DNA of 64,000 nt from positions 248,001 through 312,000 of the forward strand of contig NZ_JARZAG010000006.1 of NCBI RefSeq assembly GCF_029892155.1. The letters run 5' to 3'. The notes under the pieces were generated by a model. It made no database searches, was not told the origin of the DNA, and was given only the letters and a program-made list of their open reading frames with translations. Source of the DNA: Kitasatospora sp. GAS204B. Lineage in GTDB: Bacteria > Actinomycetota > Actinomycetes > Streptomycetales > Streptomycetaceae. Below, piece by piece: positions 1 through 9,073 of this stretch. Every line of letters starts with the position of its first letter. The first letter of the stretch is position 1. A program made the position numbers and the translations under genes.

Positions 1-1110
1 GCCGGCGCGCAGGACGTCGTCGAGGGCGGTGAGCAGGGCGTGGGCGGCGCCGTCGTAGGTGGCCTGGAGCAGCTGGCCGGCCGTGGTGTCGTGGCGCAGG
101 CCGTGGATCAGGCCGGACGCGAACGGGAGGTCCGGCGTGCGCTCCCCGTCGAGATAGGGGAGCAGCACGGCAGCGCCGCCGGGCTCGACGGCCTCGCGGT
201 CGCGTCCGAGGAGTTCGGCGAGGCGGTCGACGGCGAGGGTGCAGTTGAGCGTGCAGGCCAGTGGCAGCCAGTCGCCGAGCGCGTCGGCGAACCCGGCGAC
301 GGTCCCGCTCGGATCGGCGGGTCGGGTGCGGCCGACGGCGTAGACGGTGCCGGAGGTGCCGAGGCTGAGCACGGGCTGCCCGGGCGCCAGGCCCAGGCCG
401 AGGGCGGCGGCCATGTTGTCGCCGGTTCCGGTCGCCACCAGCGCGCCGGCGCGCACTGGCAGTCCGGGGCGGACGGTGCCGGCCGCGCTGCCCGGGTCGA
501 GCACCCGTGGCAGCAGTGCCGGGTCGAGGTCGAGGTGGTCGAGGATCTCCCGGTCGTATCCGCCCGGGCCCCACCAGCCGGTGCCGGAGGCGTCGCCGCG
601 GTCGGTGGTGGCCTCGCCGGTCAGACGCTCCGTCAGGAAGTCGTGGGGGAGCCTGACGGCGGCCGTGCGAGCGGCGGCCTGTGGCTCGTTGGCGCGCAGC
701 CAGGCCCACTTGGCGGCGGTGAAGGCGGCGGTCGGGACGCTGCCGGTGCGACGGGAGATCTCCAGTGTGCTATAGCAAGCAGCAAGTTCCGCCGCCTGGG
801 GCGCAGAGCGCACGTCGTTCCAGAGCAGCGCGGGGCGGATCGGCCTCCCGGCGGCGTCCAGGGTGACCAGCCCGTGCTGCTGGCCGGCGACCGAGACCGC
901 GGCCGCGCGGTCGGCCCAGCCGGTCCGCCCGACGGCCTCGCCGAACGCCTGCCACCACTGCTCCGGGTCGCTCTCGCGCCCGGCACCCGTGCTGACGGTG
1001 TGTCCGGCCCGCCCCTGGCCCAGCACGGCGCCGGTGTCGGCGTCCACGGCGAGCGCTTTGGTGGACTGCGTCGAGCTGTCCACACCGATCACGACGCGCT
1101 GCGAGGCCAT
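1..1110 (-). CDS. xylB: Xylulokinase, 3' part beyond the window edge
   Basis: This FGGY-family sugar kinase phosphorylates D-xylulose to xylulose 5-phosphate in the cytoplasm. The frame is open from an ATG at 1110 to the window edge, giving 370 of the roughly 480 residues usual for the family. The N-terminus VIGVDSSTQSTKALAVD is the ATPase phosphate-1 motif. AGQQHGLV and the glycine-rich TGTGDNMAAALG and LSLGTSGTVYAVG are also typical of xylulokinases. An AGGAG box sits 8 nt before the ATG. The C-terminal part is missing only because the window ends. Its neighbours are secreted and glycan-use genes, which fits carbohydrate catabolism. A related FGGY kinase of other specificity is possible but less likely. 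Confidence 0.9.
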   Translation of the reverse strand, partial: MASQRVVIGVDSSTQSTKALAVDADTGAVLGQGRAGHTVSTGAGRESDPEQWWQAFGEAVGRTGWADRAAAVSVAGQQHGLVTLDAAGRPIRPALLWNDVRSAPQAAELAACYSTLEISRRTGSVPTAAFTAAKWAWLRANEPQAAARTAAVRLPHDFLTERLTGEATTDRGDASGTGWWGPGGYDREILDHLDLDPALLPRVLDPGSAAGTVRPGLPVRAGALVATGTGDNMAAALGLGLAPGQPVLSLGTSGTVYAVGRTRPADPSGTVAGFADALGDWLPLACTLNCTLAVDRLAELLGRDREAVEPGGAAVLLPYLDGERTPDLPFASGLIHGLRHDTTAGQLLQATYDGAAHALLTALDDVLRAG

Positions 1111-1652
1111 CTGCCGCTCCTGCCGCTCCGACGGGCCGGGCCGAGGGGTTTCGTCCGGTGCTTCGGCACACTAATTGGTCTTTCGCCATGACGAACAGCC
1201 AACGGCAGTGAAACCGGAGCCGTCCCATGGCCCGTGCCCCTTCGACGTCGAGCCGGGCGGGCCCCTGCGCGAGCCGGTGTCCCCACGGCGGGTCGTGAGA
1301 CGCAACGTCAACTCTTCGGTCCCGGGATCGAAGGCCTGTCAAGTGTCGCATCTACCAGGTCAGATCGACAGAATCGACCGCAGATGCCACCCCCGCGACC
1401 CTGTCACGGTCCGCATCCGTGACCCATGATGAGGGCGGCGAGGCGGCGGTCCAACATCCTGGTCCGTCACGCTGCCGGGAGCCGGCATCCGCGTCGACCA
1501 ACAGACCCGTGACGGCTGCTCGGTACACGGCTGCTCGGTCCACGCCTGCTCGCTCCACGGCTGCTCGGTCCACGGAAGACGATCCCGGATGCCGCATCCA
1601 AGAGCGCCGCCAGGCCGCGTTCGTCGCCCCGGAATCAACAAGGGAGAATTCG
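1111..1652. other. Non-coding gap with a tandem repeat block
   Basis: These 542 bases separate the divergent xylulokinase and secreted-protein genes, so they should hold both promoters. No convincing gene was found: ORFs that cross it lack a usable ribosome binding site or have shadow-like composition. The only clear structure is four tandem 15-bp units at 1513-1572. Confidence 0.6.
1513..1572. repeat. Four tandem 15-bp repeats (CGGCTGCTCGGTCCA type)
   Basis: Unit 1 is CGGCTGCTCGGTACA (1513-1527). Units 2 and 4 are CGGCTGCTCGGTCCA (1528-1542 and 1558-1572). Unit 3 is CGCCTGCTCGCTCCA (1543-1557). The block lies about 80 bases before the start of the secreted-protein gene. It is read as pentapeptide repeats in several frames, but none has gene support. 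It may be a slippage array or a set of regulator sites. Confidence 0.85.
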
Positions 1653-2744
1653 ATGGGAAAAAGATCTCTGCGGCGCTTCGGCGTAGGTTTCGGCGCAGGT
1701 AGGGCGCTGGTCATAGGTGCCGTACTGGCCGCCGTGGCGGTGCCAGGTGTCGCGCACGCCAACACCGTGAGCGTGACCGTGAAGACCCCCGGGGCCACCG
1801 CCGGCCCCAGCACCACCTTCTCCGAGATCTCGACCCACGCGGACTGCAGCAGCGGTCTCATCTCCGGCGGCGGCATCGACCAGGCCATCGGTACTGGTAT
1901 GACGTCCAACGGCAACCACGTGAACGGCACCGAGCCCAGCTCCGACGGCTCCACCGAGTACACCGGCTCGACCGGTGTGGTGGGCACCGACAACACCCAC
2001 TGGCTCGGCATCGGCGGCAGCGGGGGCGCGGTGAACAGCTCGTTCTCGTCCACCCCGTACGCGGTGTGCTTCAGCAGCAACCTGATCAACCACACCCAGA
2101 CCGTCATGAACAAGGTCGCCGCGCCGAGCAACAGCGCGACGCTGGGCGTGACCACCGCGACCTGCCCCGCCAACACCGTCCTGCTGGGCGGCGGCGCCCG
2201 GACCACCCCGGCCTCGGTCGGCAGCCTCAAGCCGATCGCGAGCTTTCCCACCTTCGACAACTCGGCGCACGACTACGGCCAGAAGGCCGCGGCCGACGGT
2301 GAGACCGACCCCGACTCCTGGACGGCGGTCGGCTGGAACGGCGGCGGTGGCGGCACCACCAACACCACGTTCGCGTACGCGATCTGCAGTGGTAGTGGCA
2401 TCAACGTCAGCGGCGTGACCGTGAAGGTCCACTACAGCGAGGCGAGCGGCCCGACCTCGGCGACCACGGGCCAGACCGTGACCGTGGGCTGCGGCACCGA
2501 CGGCAGTCTGGTCAGCGGCGGCGCGGCCATCAGCGGCGGCAGCGTCACGACCACCGACTTCGCCGGACCGGGCTCGGGCGGCGACCACCTCAACGGCAGC
2601 TACCCCAGCGACAGCAGCGGCAATCCGGTCGGCGACGGGACCACGTCGGCCGCGTACTGGACCGGCTACACCCACACCGGCGGAGCCGGCTCCACCAACA
2701 CCTACTCGGACGTCTGGGCGCTCTGCGCCAACGACGGCGTCTGA
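1653..2744 (+). CDS. Secreted protein with repeated Cys/Gly modules, unknown function
   Basis: The product is 363 aa. The start is the ATG behind AAGGGAG. It gives a typical Sec signal peptide: positive residues in the first 17, a hydrophobic stretch, and probable cleavage after AHA at residue 36. The mature protein holds about three repeats of a module with a cysteine-led strand and a glycine-rich turn, such as TCPANTVLLGGGA and GCGTDGSLVSGGAA. Each is followed by a Trp-containing loop and a single-Cys strand (AVCFSS, AICSGSG, ALCAND). Cysteines probably pair within modules. Upstream in-frame codons are ignored because they would bury the signal peptide. No enzyme motif was recognised. The next gene is another secreted glycine-rich protein, and a hairpin separates the two. 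Confidence 0.8.
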   Translation: MGKRSLRRFGVGFGAGRALVIGAVLAAVAVPGVAHANTVSVTVKTPGATAGPSTTFSEISTHADCSSGLISGGGIDQAIGTGMTSNGNHVNGTEPSSDGSTEYTGSTGVVGTDNTHWLGIGGSGGAVNSSFSSTPYAVCFSSNLINHTQTVMNKVAAPSNSATLGVTTATCPANTVLLGGGARTTPASVGSLKPIASFPTFDNSAHDYGQKAAADGETDPDSWTAVGWNGGGGGTTNTTFAYAICSGSGINVSGVTVKVHYSEASGPTSATTGQTVTVGCGTDGSLVSGGAAISGGSVTTTDFAGPGSGGDHLNGSYPSDSSGNPVGDGTTSAAYWTGYTHTGGAGSTNTYSDVWALCANDGV

Positions 2745-2763
2745 GCCATCGACTGAACCCCAT

Positions 2764-2790
2764 CCGCAGGCGGGCCGATCCCGCCTGCGG
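2764..2790 (+). terminator. Hairpin after the secreted Cys/Gly-module gene
   Basis: CCGCAGGCGGG (2764-2774) pairs perfectly with CCCGCCTGCGG (2780-2790) over an 11-bp stem with loop CCGAT. It starts 19 bases after the stop codon. There is no T-run, as is common for terminators in high-GC actinobacteria. Confidence 0.7.
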
Positions 2791-2843
2791 GATCTCTCCC
2801 CACCCCGGTCGCACACAGGACCGGAGAGAAAGCGTCAACTCCC

Positions 2844-4664
2844 ATGAGCAGCAACACCCCGAACTCCCGTCGGACGATCCTCGGATCCACGGTGATCTCG
2901 TTGGCCGGCGCCACGGGCCTCGTCGCCGTCGCGATCGTGCCCCTCACTGCGGCCGCCGCCACGGCGAGTGCGGCCGTGCCCTGCGGCACGGGTGGTGTCC
3001 TCACCACTGCCCCGCAGCCCACCTGCACCTACAACTCCGTTGGTACGGACACCTTCACCGTCCCGGACGGCGTGACAGCGGTCACCGTCGACCTGTCCGG
3101 TGCCGAGGGCGGCAGCGCGGCCGGCTACATCGTCCCCCACCCGGCGATCTCCGGAGCGCCCGGCGGCCTCGGCGGCGAGACCCGCGCCACCCTGCCCGTG
3201 ACCCCGGGCCAGACCATCCAACTCACCCTGGGCGCGGCCGGCATCCCCGGATCGTCCCGCCACGGTGAGTTCGCCCGTCCCGGCGGCACCGGCCACGGGC
3301 GCGGCGGCGGCGGCGCGCACGGCGGCGGCGGTTCGGGCGGCGGCGGCTCGGACGTCCGGGTCGGCGCGTTCGGTGGCTCCGACCGCGTCCTGGTCGCGGG
3401 CGGTGGCGGCGGCGCCGGCAACGGCGGCCCCGAGCTCCAGGGCGGCGCCGGCGGCGGCGAGGTCGGCCTGGACGGCGGCCAGAGCAACGGTCCGCTGGGC
3501 TCGGGTCTCGCGGGCGGCGGCGGCAGCCGGATCGCGGCCGGTCACGGCAACCCCAACACCTTGAACGGCGGCCCCGGCACCCCCGGCATCGACCTCGACC
3601 CCATCACCGGTGAGCCCGACCCGGGCAGCGGCGGCACCGGCGGCAACGGCGGTGCGGGCGGCCCTGGCGGTGGCGGTGGTGGTGGCGGCTGGCACGGCGG
3701 TGGCGGCGGCTCCGGTGGCGGCAATCCGGGCTACTTCCCGGGCGCGGGCGGTGGCGGGGGCAGCAGCTACGCGGAGCCGGCGGCGACCGGTGTCTCCCTC
3801 CTCCAGGGTGTCAACCAGGGCAACGGTAAGGCCGTAGTGTCGTTCCAGTACGGAACTTCGGTCTCCCTCAGCTCGGATACCGCCACCCCGCTCTTCGGAC
3901 ACCCCGTCACCGTGACGGCGACCGTCGCCCCGGCCGCCCCGGCCGAGGGCACCCCGACGGGGTCGGTCACCTTCTCGGACGGGACGACGACGCTGGCGAC
4001 CGTGCCGCTGAGCGGTGGCCGGGCGAGCTTCACCACCAGCAAGTTCCAGCCGGGGGACCACGGCATCACCGCCACCTACGGCGGGGACCCGAGCTTCACC
4101 GCGAGCAGCGCGGCGCAGCCCGCCGACGTGACCGTCGGTTTCAGCGAGCCGTGCATCACGGAGCACCACGGCAAGCTGACGGTGGCCTCCGGCCAGTCGC
4201 TGTGCATAGCCCCCGGCGGCGAGCAGGACGGGCCGGTCACGGTGCGGCCGGGCGGTGCCCTGGCCGTCTCCGGCACCCGGATCAACGGCCCGGTCTCCGT
4301 CGACGGCGCTGCCGCGCTCACCGTCTGCCGGTCGACCCTGTCCAGCCCGCTCGGCGTCAACGGGACCACCGGCTTCGTGCTGATCGGTTCCGACCAGGGC
4401 GACACGGCAGGCTGCGCGGGCAACACGGTCGAAGCCCCGGTGAGCCTCAACGGCAACACCGGGGGCATGGAGGTCTCCGGCAACACGCTGCAGGCGCCGG
4501 TGACCATCACGGGCAACAGCGGCAGCGGCCTGCTGCCCGACCAGACGGTCCCGGAGTTCGAGGGCAATGTCGTTGGTGGGCCGCTGAGCTGCGACGGCAA
4601 CGCACCGACGCTGTGGCAGACGGGTAACACGGTGGACGGGCCGAAGTCCGGACAATGCCGATGA
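2844..4664 (+). CDS. Secreted glycine-rich protein with bacterial Ig-like domain
   Basis: The product is 606 aa. The N-terminus (about 1-43) is a signal peptide: SRR near the start, a hydrophobic core and an Ala-rich cleavage zone. Residues about 55-340 form a glycine-rich domain with many GGGGG runs and the element SDRVLVAGGGGGAG, as in glycine-rich secreted domains of Gram-positives. Residues about 340-435 match a group-3 bacterial Ig-like domain (GSVTFSDGTTTLATVPLSGG, then FTASYGGD-like ATYGGDPSFTAS). The remainder alternates NGPVSVDG, NGTTG and GNTGG turns, suggesting a right-handed beta-helix. A GGAGAG box lies 15 bases before the ATG, which is long. It is likely a cell-surface or matrix protein. 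The specific function is unknown. Confidence 0.82.
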   Translation: MSSNTPNSRRTILGSTVISLAGATGLVAVAIVPLTAAAATASAAVPCGTGGVLTTAPQPTCTYNSVGTDTFTVPDGVTAVTVDLSGAEGGSAAGYIVPHPAISGAPGGLGGETRATLPVTPGQTIQLTLGAAGIPGSSRHGEFARPGGTGHGRGGGGAHGGGGSGGGGSDVRVGAFGGSDRVLVAGGGGGAGNGGPELQGGAGGGEVGLDGGQSNGPLGSGLAGGGGSRIAAGHGNPNTLNGGPGTPGIDLDPITGEPDPGSGGTGGNGGAGGPGGGGGGGGWHGGGGGSGGGNPGYFPGAGGGGGSSYAEPAATGVSLLQGVNQGNGKAVVSFQYGTSVSLSSDTATPLFGHPVTVTATVAPAAPAEGTPTGSVTFSDGTTTLATVPLSGGRASFTTSKFQPGDHGITATYGGDPSFTASSAAQPADVTVGFSEPCITEHHGKLTVASGQSLCIAPGGEQDGPVTVRPGGALAVSGTRINGPVSVDGAAALTVCRSTLSSPLGVNGTTGFVLIGSDQGDTAGCAGNTVEAPVSLNGNTGGMEVSGNTLQAPVTITGNSGSGLLPDQTVPEFEGNVVGGPLSCDGNAPTLWQTGNTVDGPKSGQCR

Positions 4665-4692
4665 AAGCCCCGGCGCTGGAACTCCGCTTGCG

Positions 4693-7542
4693 TCACACCG
4701 GGATGCGACGCCACTGCTGGCCCGGACCGGAGTTGGCGCTCTGCTGCTCGATGGTCGCCAGGTCGGCCGTGGAGTCCTGCGTGACGCCGAGCACCTTGCC
4801 ACTGCGCACGGAGGCGATGGTGATGTAGCCGTCGCCGGTGTCGGTGATCCGCCACTGCTGGTTGGTGCCGTGGGTGGGCGTCCATTCGATCAACGTGGCG
4901 CCGTCGGCGGTGGAACCGCCGTTGATGTCCCAGGCCAGGGCCGTGTGCGTGCAGTCGATCTCGTAGGTGTCGCCCCCGACACCTGTGAACCGGAAGTGCT
5001 GGTTGGCGGCGGTGCCGGGGGTGTACTGGATCAGGGTGGTGCCCGCGACGGTGGAGGCACCGGGTACGTCGATGGCCTTCCCGCTCAGCCGGTTGACCAG
5101 TTGGCAGACCGTGCTCTGGGCCGGCGGTGTCACGGTCACCGAGCCACCGGCGGGGATGGTGACCGCCTGGCTCCATGCCCCGAAGACGACGGTGGTGCTC
5201 GCTCCGGCGCTCCCGCGCAGCGTGGCGGTGGTGACCTGGCCGGACGCCCAACTCAGGTCCACGCTCAGGCCGCCGCGCACGCCGATGCCGGTGACGCTGC
5301 CGGACGCCGCCCAGGCCGACGGCAGCGCGGGCAGCAGCTCGACCCGTCCGGGCCGGGACTGCACCAGCATCTCCACCATCGCCGACGGCGCGCCGAAGTT
5401 GCCGTCGTTCTGGAAGACCGAGCGGTTGCCGAAGCTGTACATGTTGAACATGTTGATGCCGACGCCGTTGGCGAAGTTCACGGACGGCTGCATGACGGTG
5501 AGGACCAGCTGGTAGGCCTTGTCGGCGTTCTTCAACTGCGCCCAGCACAGCGCGCGCCAGGCGCAGCCCCAGCCGAAGCTGACCATGCCGCGCGCGGTCA
5601 GCAGGGCGGTGGCCGCCTCGATGAGCGCGGGCGGGGAGTCCTGGAGGTTGATCCGGTCGCCGGGGAAGAGTCCGATGAGCGGGGAGAGGTGGCGGTGCGT
5701 GGTCTCACCGAGGTTGTCGTTGCTCATCCACTCCTCCAGCCAGCCGCTGGTGGCGCTGATCTCGGGCAGGTACAGCTGCTCCTGGAGCCCTGCGATGGTG
5801 CTGGCGTAGCCGGCGTCCCGGCCCAGTGCGGCAGCGGCCTCCTGGTAGTTCCGGAAGAGCTGCCAGACGAGTTCCTGCGCGTAGGTGATGCCGATCGCGT
5901 CGGTCGGGCCCTGCTCGGGCGACCAGTCGTGGTCGTCGACGAGTACCTGGCGGGTGCCCCCGGTCACCGGGTCGGGCACGGTGGTGGTGATGAGCCTGGC
6001 CTCCCAGAACTCGCAGGCGCCTTTGAGCAGCGGGTAGATGCGCTCCAGGTGACCGGTGTCCTGGGTGTACTGGTAGTGCTGGTACAGCGAGTTGGAGATC
6101 CAGGCGCTGCCGGCCGGGTGCCACCACCAGCCGTTGCCGCCCCAGATGTTGGTGGAGATGGCCAGCGTCCAACCGGCCACCTTGCCGGAGGAGTTGCGGA
6201 ACCCGTTGCGGGTGTCCTGGAAGAGGTCCCGGGTGGTGGCCTGCCAGCCCGGCAGTTGGGCGATGCAGTAGTCGGTGAGGGTGTCGAAGCACTCCGACAG
6301 GCCCGTGCGGTCGGGCAGCCAGTAGTTCATCTGGAGGTTGATGTCGGTGTGGTAGTCGCTCATCCAGTCCGGGTCGTTGCGGTCGATCCACAGGCCCTGG
6401 AGGTTGATCGGGAGACTGTCGCGCGAGCCGCAGATCATCAGATAGCGGCCGAAGTGCAGGAAGGACGCCTCGAGTTCGGGATCGGGTGCGGAGCCGGCGG
6501 CGGCGCGGGCGGTGAGCCGGGAGGCGGTGTCCATGGCCCGTTGGGCGGCGCTGGAGGCGCCCAGGTTCACCGTCATGGCCTGCTGGAGTCGCTGGTAGTC
6601 GGCAACGTGGGTGGCGAGCAGGGCCGTTCCGGCGACGGTGGCCGCGGCCGCGGCCCGGTGGCGGGCGACCGTGAGCGGCGCGATGGAGGTGTCCTTGTAG
6701 CCGATGGACGCGTCCGCCTTGTAGTTGGTGCCGCCCGAGACGACCAGCAGCACCTCGCGGCAGTCGGCGAAGCTCAGCTGCGCGCCGGCGGCGGACACCG
6801 TGCCGCCGGTGCCCACCGCCTGCACCACGGTCGCGTACCGCAGCGAGTTCGGCAGGGCGGCGTCGAACGAGACGCTCGCGGTCGCCGTGTCGGCCGAGAC
6901 CGTCTCGCCCCTGGTGCCCGTCAGCGTCAGCGATCCGGTGTACGAGCCGCCGCCGCTCTGGGTGAGGCGGATGACGATGACATCGTCGGGCCGGCTGGAG
7001 TACACCTCGCGCCGGTACGTCACGCCGCCCAGCTGGTAGGAGGCGGTCACCAGGCCGTTGGAGAGGTCGAGTGCGCGGCGGTAGCCGTTGATCGCGGCGG
7101 TGGTGTGGGCCGGGATCTCCAGGTACGCCTGGGCCAGCAGCCCGAAGCTGCCGAAGTCCGTACTGTCGTATGCGAATTGGCCGTCCGAGCCGAGCGAGGC
7201 GTTCGCGTCGCCGGTCCACAAGGTGGCGTCCGACAGGTACAGCGCGTCGTGGGACGGGTCGCCGGTGACCATCGCGCCCAGCCGCCCGTTGCCGATCGGC
7301 AGGCCCTGTTCCATGATCACCGCCTCGGTCCCGGGCGCGGTGTACCAGAGCGTGACGGCCTGGGAGTCGGGAACCAGGGTCGGTGCACCGGGGCGCGTCA
7401 CCGCCGCTGCTCCCGTGGTGAACTCCGGCAGGGAGCCGAGCGCGAACAGCGCGCCGAGGGACAGGGCCGTGCGCAGGACGGCGCGGCGCGGCACCCCGCC
7501 GGCCGCAACGGTCTCGGGGCGAGAGGAGGGGGATCCGGACAT
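4693..7542 (-). CDS. GH95 alpha-L-fucosidase with ricin-type lectin tail
   Basis: This exported enzyme of 949 aa should release alpha-linked L-fucose, or a related L-sugar, from glycans. The N-terminus has a twin-arginine-like signal (RRAVLRTALSLGALFALG, about 19-36). The GH95 catalytic module spans about 62-800 and includes the hallmark segments LPIGNGRLGAM, INLQGLW, HTDINLQMNYW, DWSPEQGP and HRHLSPLIGLFPG. Aligned by eye to the Bifidobacterium AfcA enzyme, E543 is the acid and N402 with D713 the base pair. D400 replaces the Asn found at the AfcA N421 position. Residues about 811-949 are a RICIN/beta-trefoil carbohydrate-binding domain with QW-type repeats. The ATG follows AAGGA. The promoter carries a motif shared with the downstream importer operon. 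Confidence 0.92.
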   Translation of the reverse strand: MSGSPSSRPETVAAGGVPRRAVLRTALSLGALFALGSLPEFTTGAAAVTRPGAPTLVPDSQAVTLWYTAPGTEAVIMEQGLPIGNGRLGAMVTGDPSHDALYLSDATLWTGDANASLGSDGQFAYDSTDFGSFGLLAQAYLEIPAHTTAAINGYRRALDLSNGLVTASYQLGGVTYRREVYSSRPDDVIVIRLTQSGGGSYTGSLTLTGTRGETVSADTATASVSFDAALPNSLRYATVVQAVGTGGTVSAAGAQLSFADCREVLLVVSGGTNYKADASIGYKDTSIAPLTVARHRAAAAATVAGTALLATHVADYQRLQQAMTVNLGASSAAQRAMDTASRLTARAAAGSAPDPELEASFLHFGRYLMICGSRDSLPINLQGLWIDRNDPDWMSDYHTDINLQMNYWLPDRTGLSECFDTLTDYCIAQLPGWQATTRDLFQDTRNGFRNSSGKVAGWTLAISTNIWGGNGWWWHPAGSAWISNSLYQHYQYTQDTGHLERIYPLLKGACEFWEARLITTTVPDPVTGGTRQVLVDDHDWSPEQGPTDAIGITYAQELVWQLFRNYQEAAAALGRDAGYASTIAGLQEQLYLPEISATSGWLEEWMSNDNLGETTHRHLSPLIGLFPGDRINLQDSPPALIEAATALLTARGMVSFGWGCAWRALCWAQLKNADKAYQLVLTVMQPSVNFANGVGINMFNMYSFGNRSVFQNDGNFGAPSAMVEMLVQSRPGRVELLPALPSAWAASGSVTGIGVRGGLSVDLSWASGQVTTATLRGSAGASTTVVFGAWSQAVTIPAGGSVTVTPPAQSTVCQLVNRLSGKAIDVPGASTVAGTTLIQYTPGTAANQHFRFTGVGGDTYEIDCTHTALAWDINGGSTADGATLIEWTPTHGTNQQWRITDTGDGYITIASVRSGKVLGVTQDSTADLATIEQQSANSGPGQQWRRIPV

Positions 7543-7582
7543 GGGTGGGTCCTTCCTGAGGATCGGGGGAGCGCGAACCCGG

Positions 7583-7632
7583 TGCGCGAATCTGATTGAT
7601 CCTGCGCGAGTTTGCGCGATCCTGCTCGAAAC
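7583..7632. promoter_or_regulatory. Putative ROK operator in the fucosidase promoter
   Basis: TGCGCGA occurs three times (7583-7589, 7603-7609, 7613-7619). The last copy continues as TGCGCGATCCTGCTCGAAAC (7613-7632). That 20-mer matches 9074-9093, before the sugar importer, at 15 of 20 positions. The site sits between the fucosidase start at 7542 and the ROK repressor gene, so ROK control is a reasonable inference. Confidence 0.45.
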
Positions 7633-7683
7633 CGGAATATATGGGCACCGTGATGGCGCGTCAACGAATCCGGCAGGACGGCC

Positions 7684-8958
7684 CTACGCGCCCGTCATCG
7701 CCGCCGTCGGATCCTGGTACACGGCGTCCAGCGCCAGCAGTGCGGCGCCGCGTACGGTGCCCGCGAGGCCGAGTCGGGAGAGGGCGATCTCGCAGCCGCC
7801 GGTGTCGGGTGCCATCACCAGGTCGCGGACCTGGGCGGTGACCGCGTCGATCAGGTGCTCGCCGAAGTAGGCGAAGTGGCCGCCCAGGATCAGCAGTCGG
7901 GGGTTGAGGATGTCGGCGAGCAGGGCCAGCCCGGGCGCGAGGTGGTCGGCGATCCGGTCGAGCGCGGCCAGGGTGCGCGGATCGCCGGCGTGTGCCCGTT
8001 CGTGCAACTCGGCCAGGCGCTGTCCGAGGTCGAGCATCGGGTCGCGGACAGGGTCGGTGGGGTCGGCGGCGTAGCGCAGCAGCGCGTCGCGTCCGACCGT
8101 GGTCTCCCAGCAGCCGATCCGCCCGCAGGCGCAGGGTTCGTCGGAGGGGACCAGCCGCAGGTGTCCGACCTCGCCCGCGTATCCGCCGGTGCCGCGCAGG
8201 AGTTGGCCGCCGGCGATGATGCCGACGCCGACGCCGGTCTGGCCGGTGACGTAGACCAGGTCGCGCACGTTGTCGGCGGAGGCCAGCACGTACTCGGCCA
8301 GCGCGCCGAGTTTGGCGTCGTTCTCCAGGTGCAGCTCCGGGGCGCCGGGGCCGAGCCGCTCGTGCAGGCCGGCCAGGGCCGGGACTTCCCGCCAGCCGAT
8401 GTTGGAGGCGTACTTGACGACGCCCGCGTCCATGTCGACGGCGCCGGGTGTGGCCAGGGTGATGCCGACGACGTGGCCACCCGCGTCGCGCACGGCCGCC
8501 ATGCCGTCGGCGATCAGCCGGGCCACCGCGTCCAGCGCGGCCTGCGGGCCGGCGGCGCGCACATCCAGCGGGGTGCGGCGCTCGAAGGTGACCTCGCCGC
8601 GCAGGTTGAGGGCGAGCAGGCTGATGTAGTCCACGTTGATTTCGGCGCCCAGGCCGTGGACGCTGCGACCGTCCACGTCGACCGCCTGGCCGGGCCGGCC
8701 CACGGCGTTGCGGTCGCGTTCGGCCTCGCCCTCCCGGACCAGGCCGCCGTCGAGCAGTTCGGCGATCAGGTGGGAGACGGTGGCCTTGGGCAGGCCGGTG
8801 TCCTCGGCGATCCGGGCCCGGGAGCGCGGGCCCTCGTCGCGCAGCAGCCGCAGCACCATGCTCAGGTTCGCCCGCCGGGACGCGGACCGGTCCCGCGCGA
8901 CGGCCGGGCGTGCCATGGCCAACTCGCGTACGCCCGTGCCCCGCAGCGCCTGCTTCAC
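7684..8958 (-). CDS. ROK-family transcriptional repressor
   Basis: The 424-aa protein has an N-terminal winged helix-turn-helix (about 35-95, with IAEDTGLPKATVSHLIAEL) followed by a ROK sugar-binding domain. The ROK fold is shown by LATPGAVDMD, YVTGQTGVGVGIIAGG and the zinc motif CxCGxxGCxE (CACGRIGCWE). Proteins of this NagC/XylR group repress carbohydrate genes and release DNA on binding a sugar or sugar phosphate. The start is a GTG with GAGGAG 8 nt upstream. It lies between the fucosidase gene (same strand) and the divergent importer operon, so both are probable targets. Its ligand is not readable from sequence; fucose or a fucosyl-oligosaccharide is the contextual guess. Confidence 0.92.
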   Translation of the reverse strand: MKQALRGTGVRELAMARPAVARDRSASRRANLSMVLRLLRDEGPRSRARIAEDTGLPKATVSHLIAELLDGGLVREGEAERDRNAVGRPGQAVDVDGRSVHGLGAEINVDYISLLALNLRGEVTFERRTPLDVRAAGPQAALDAVARLIADGMAAVRDAGGHVVGITLATPGAVDMDAGVVKYASNIGWREVPALAGLHERLGPGAPELHLENDAKLGALAEYVLASADNVRDLVYVTGQTGVGVGIIAGGQLLRGTGGYAGEVGHLRLVPSDEPCACGRIGCWETTVGRDALLRYAADPTDPVRDPMLDLGQRLAELHERAHAGDPRTLAALDRIADHLAPGLALLADILNPRLLILGGHFAYFGEHLIDAVTAQVRDLVMAPDTGGCEIALSRLGLAGTVRGAALLALDAVYQDPTAAMTGA

Positions 8959-9073
8959 CGGGTCTCCTCTCGCCTGTGCGGACCGTCTGTGCGGATCGTC
9001 TGTGCGGACCAGCCTATTGACTTGGCCAGGGTTAGTTCAAACAATAGCCGAACGAATTGACCATGCTCGGCTC

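Noticed and set aside
1419..1652. N-terminal extension of the secreted protein including the 15-bp repeats
   Set aside because: It would place 78 residues before a perfect signal peptide, and AAGGGAG marks the ATG at 1653.
3125..3724. Proline-rich minus-strand proteins opposite the glycine-rich domain
   Set aside because: Poly-Pro strings are the mirror of GGC glycine codons and have no independent support.
2835..4802. Minus-strand ORF of 655 codons over the glycine-rich secreted gene
   Set aside because: It is a GC-driven shadow. Its Arg/Ala/Gly-rich product has no recognisable domain, while the plus strand has a signal peptide, an Ig domain and an upstream terminator.
4870..7599. Plus-strand ORF of 909 codons opposite the GH95 gene
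   Set aside because: The composition is low-complexity and there is no RBS. The opposite strand carries all the GH95 motifs and a lectin domain.
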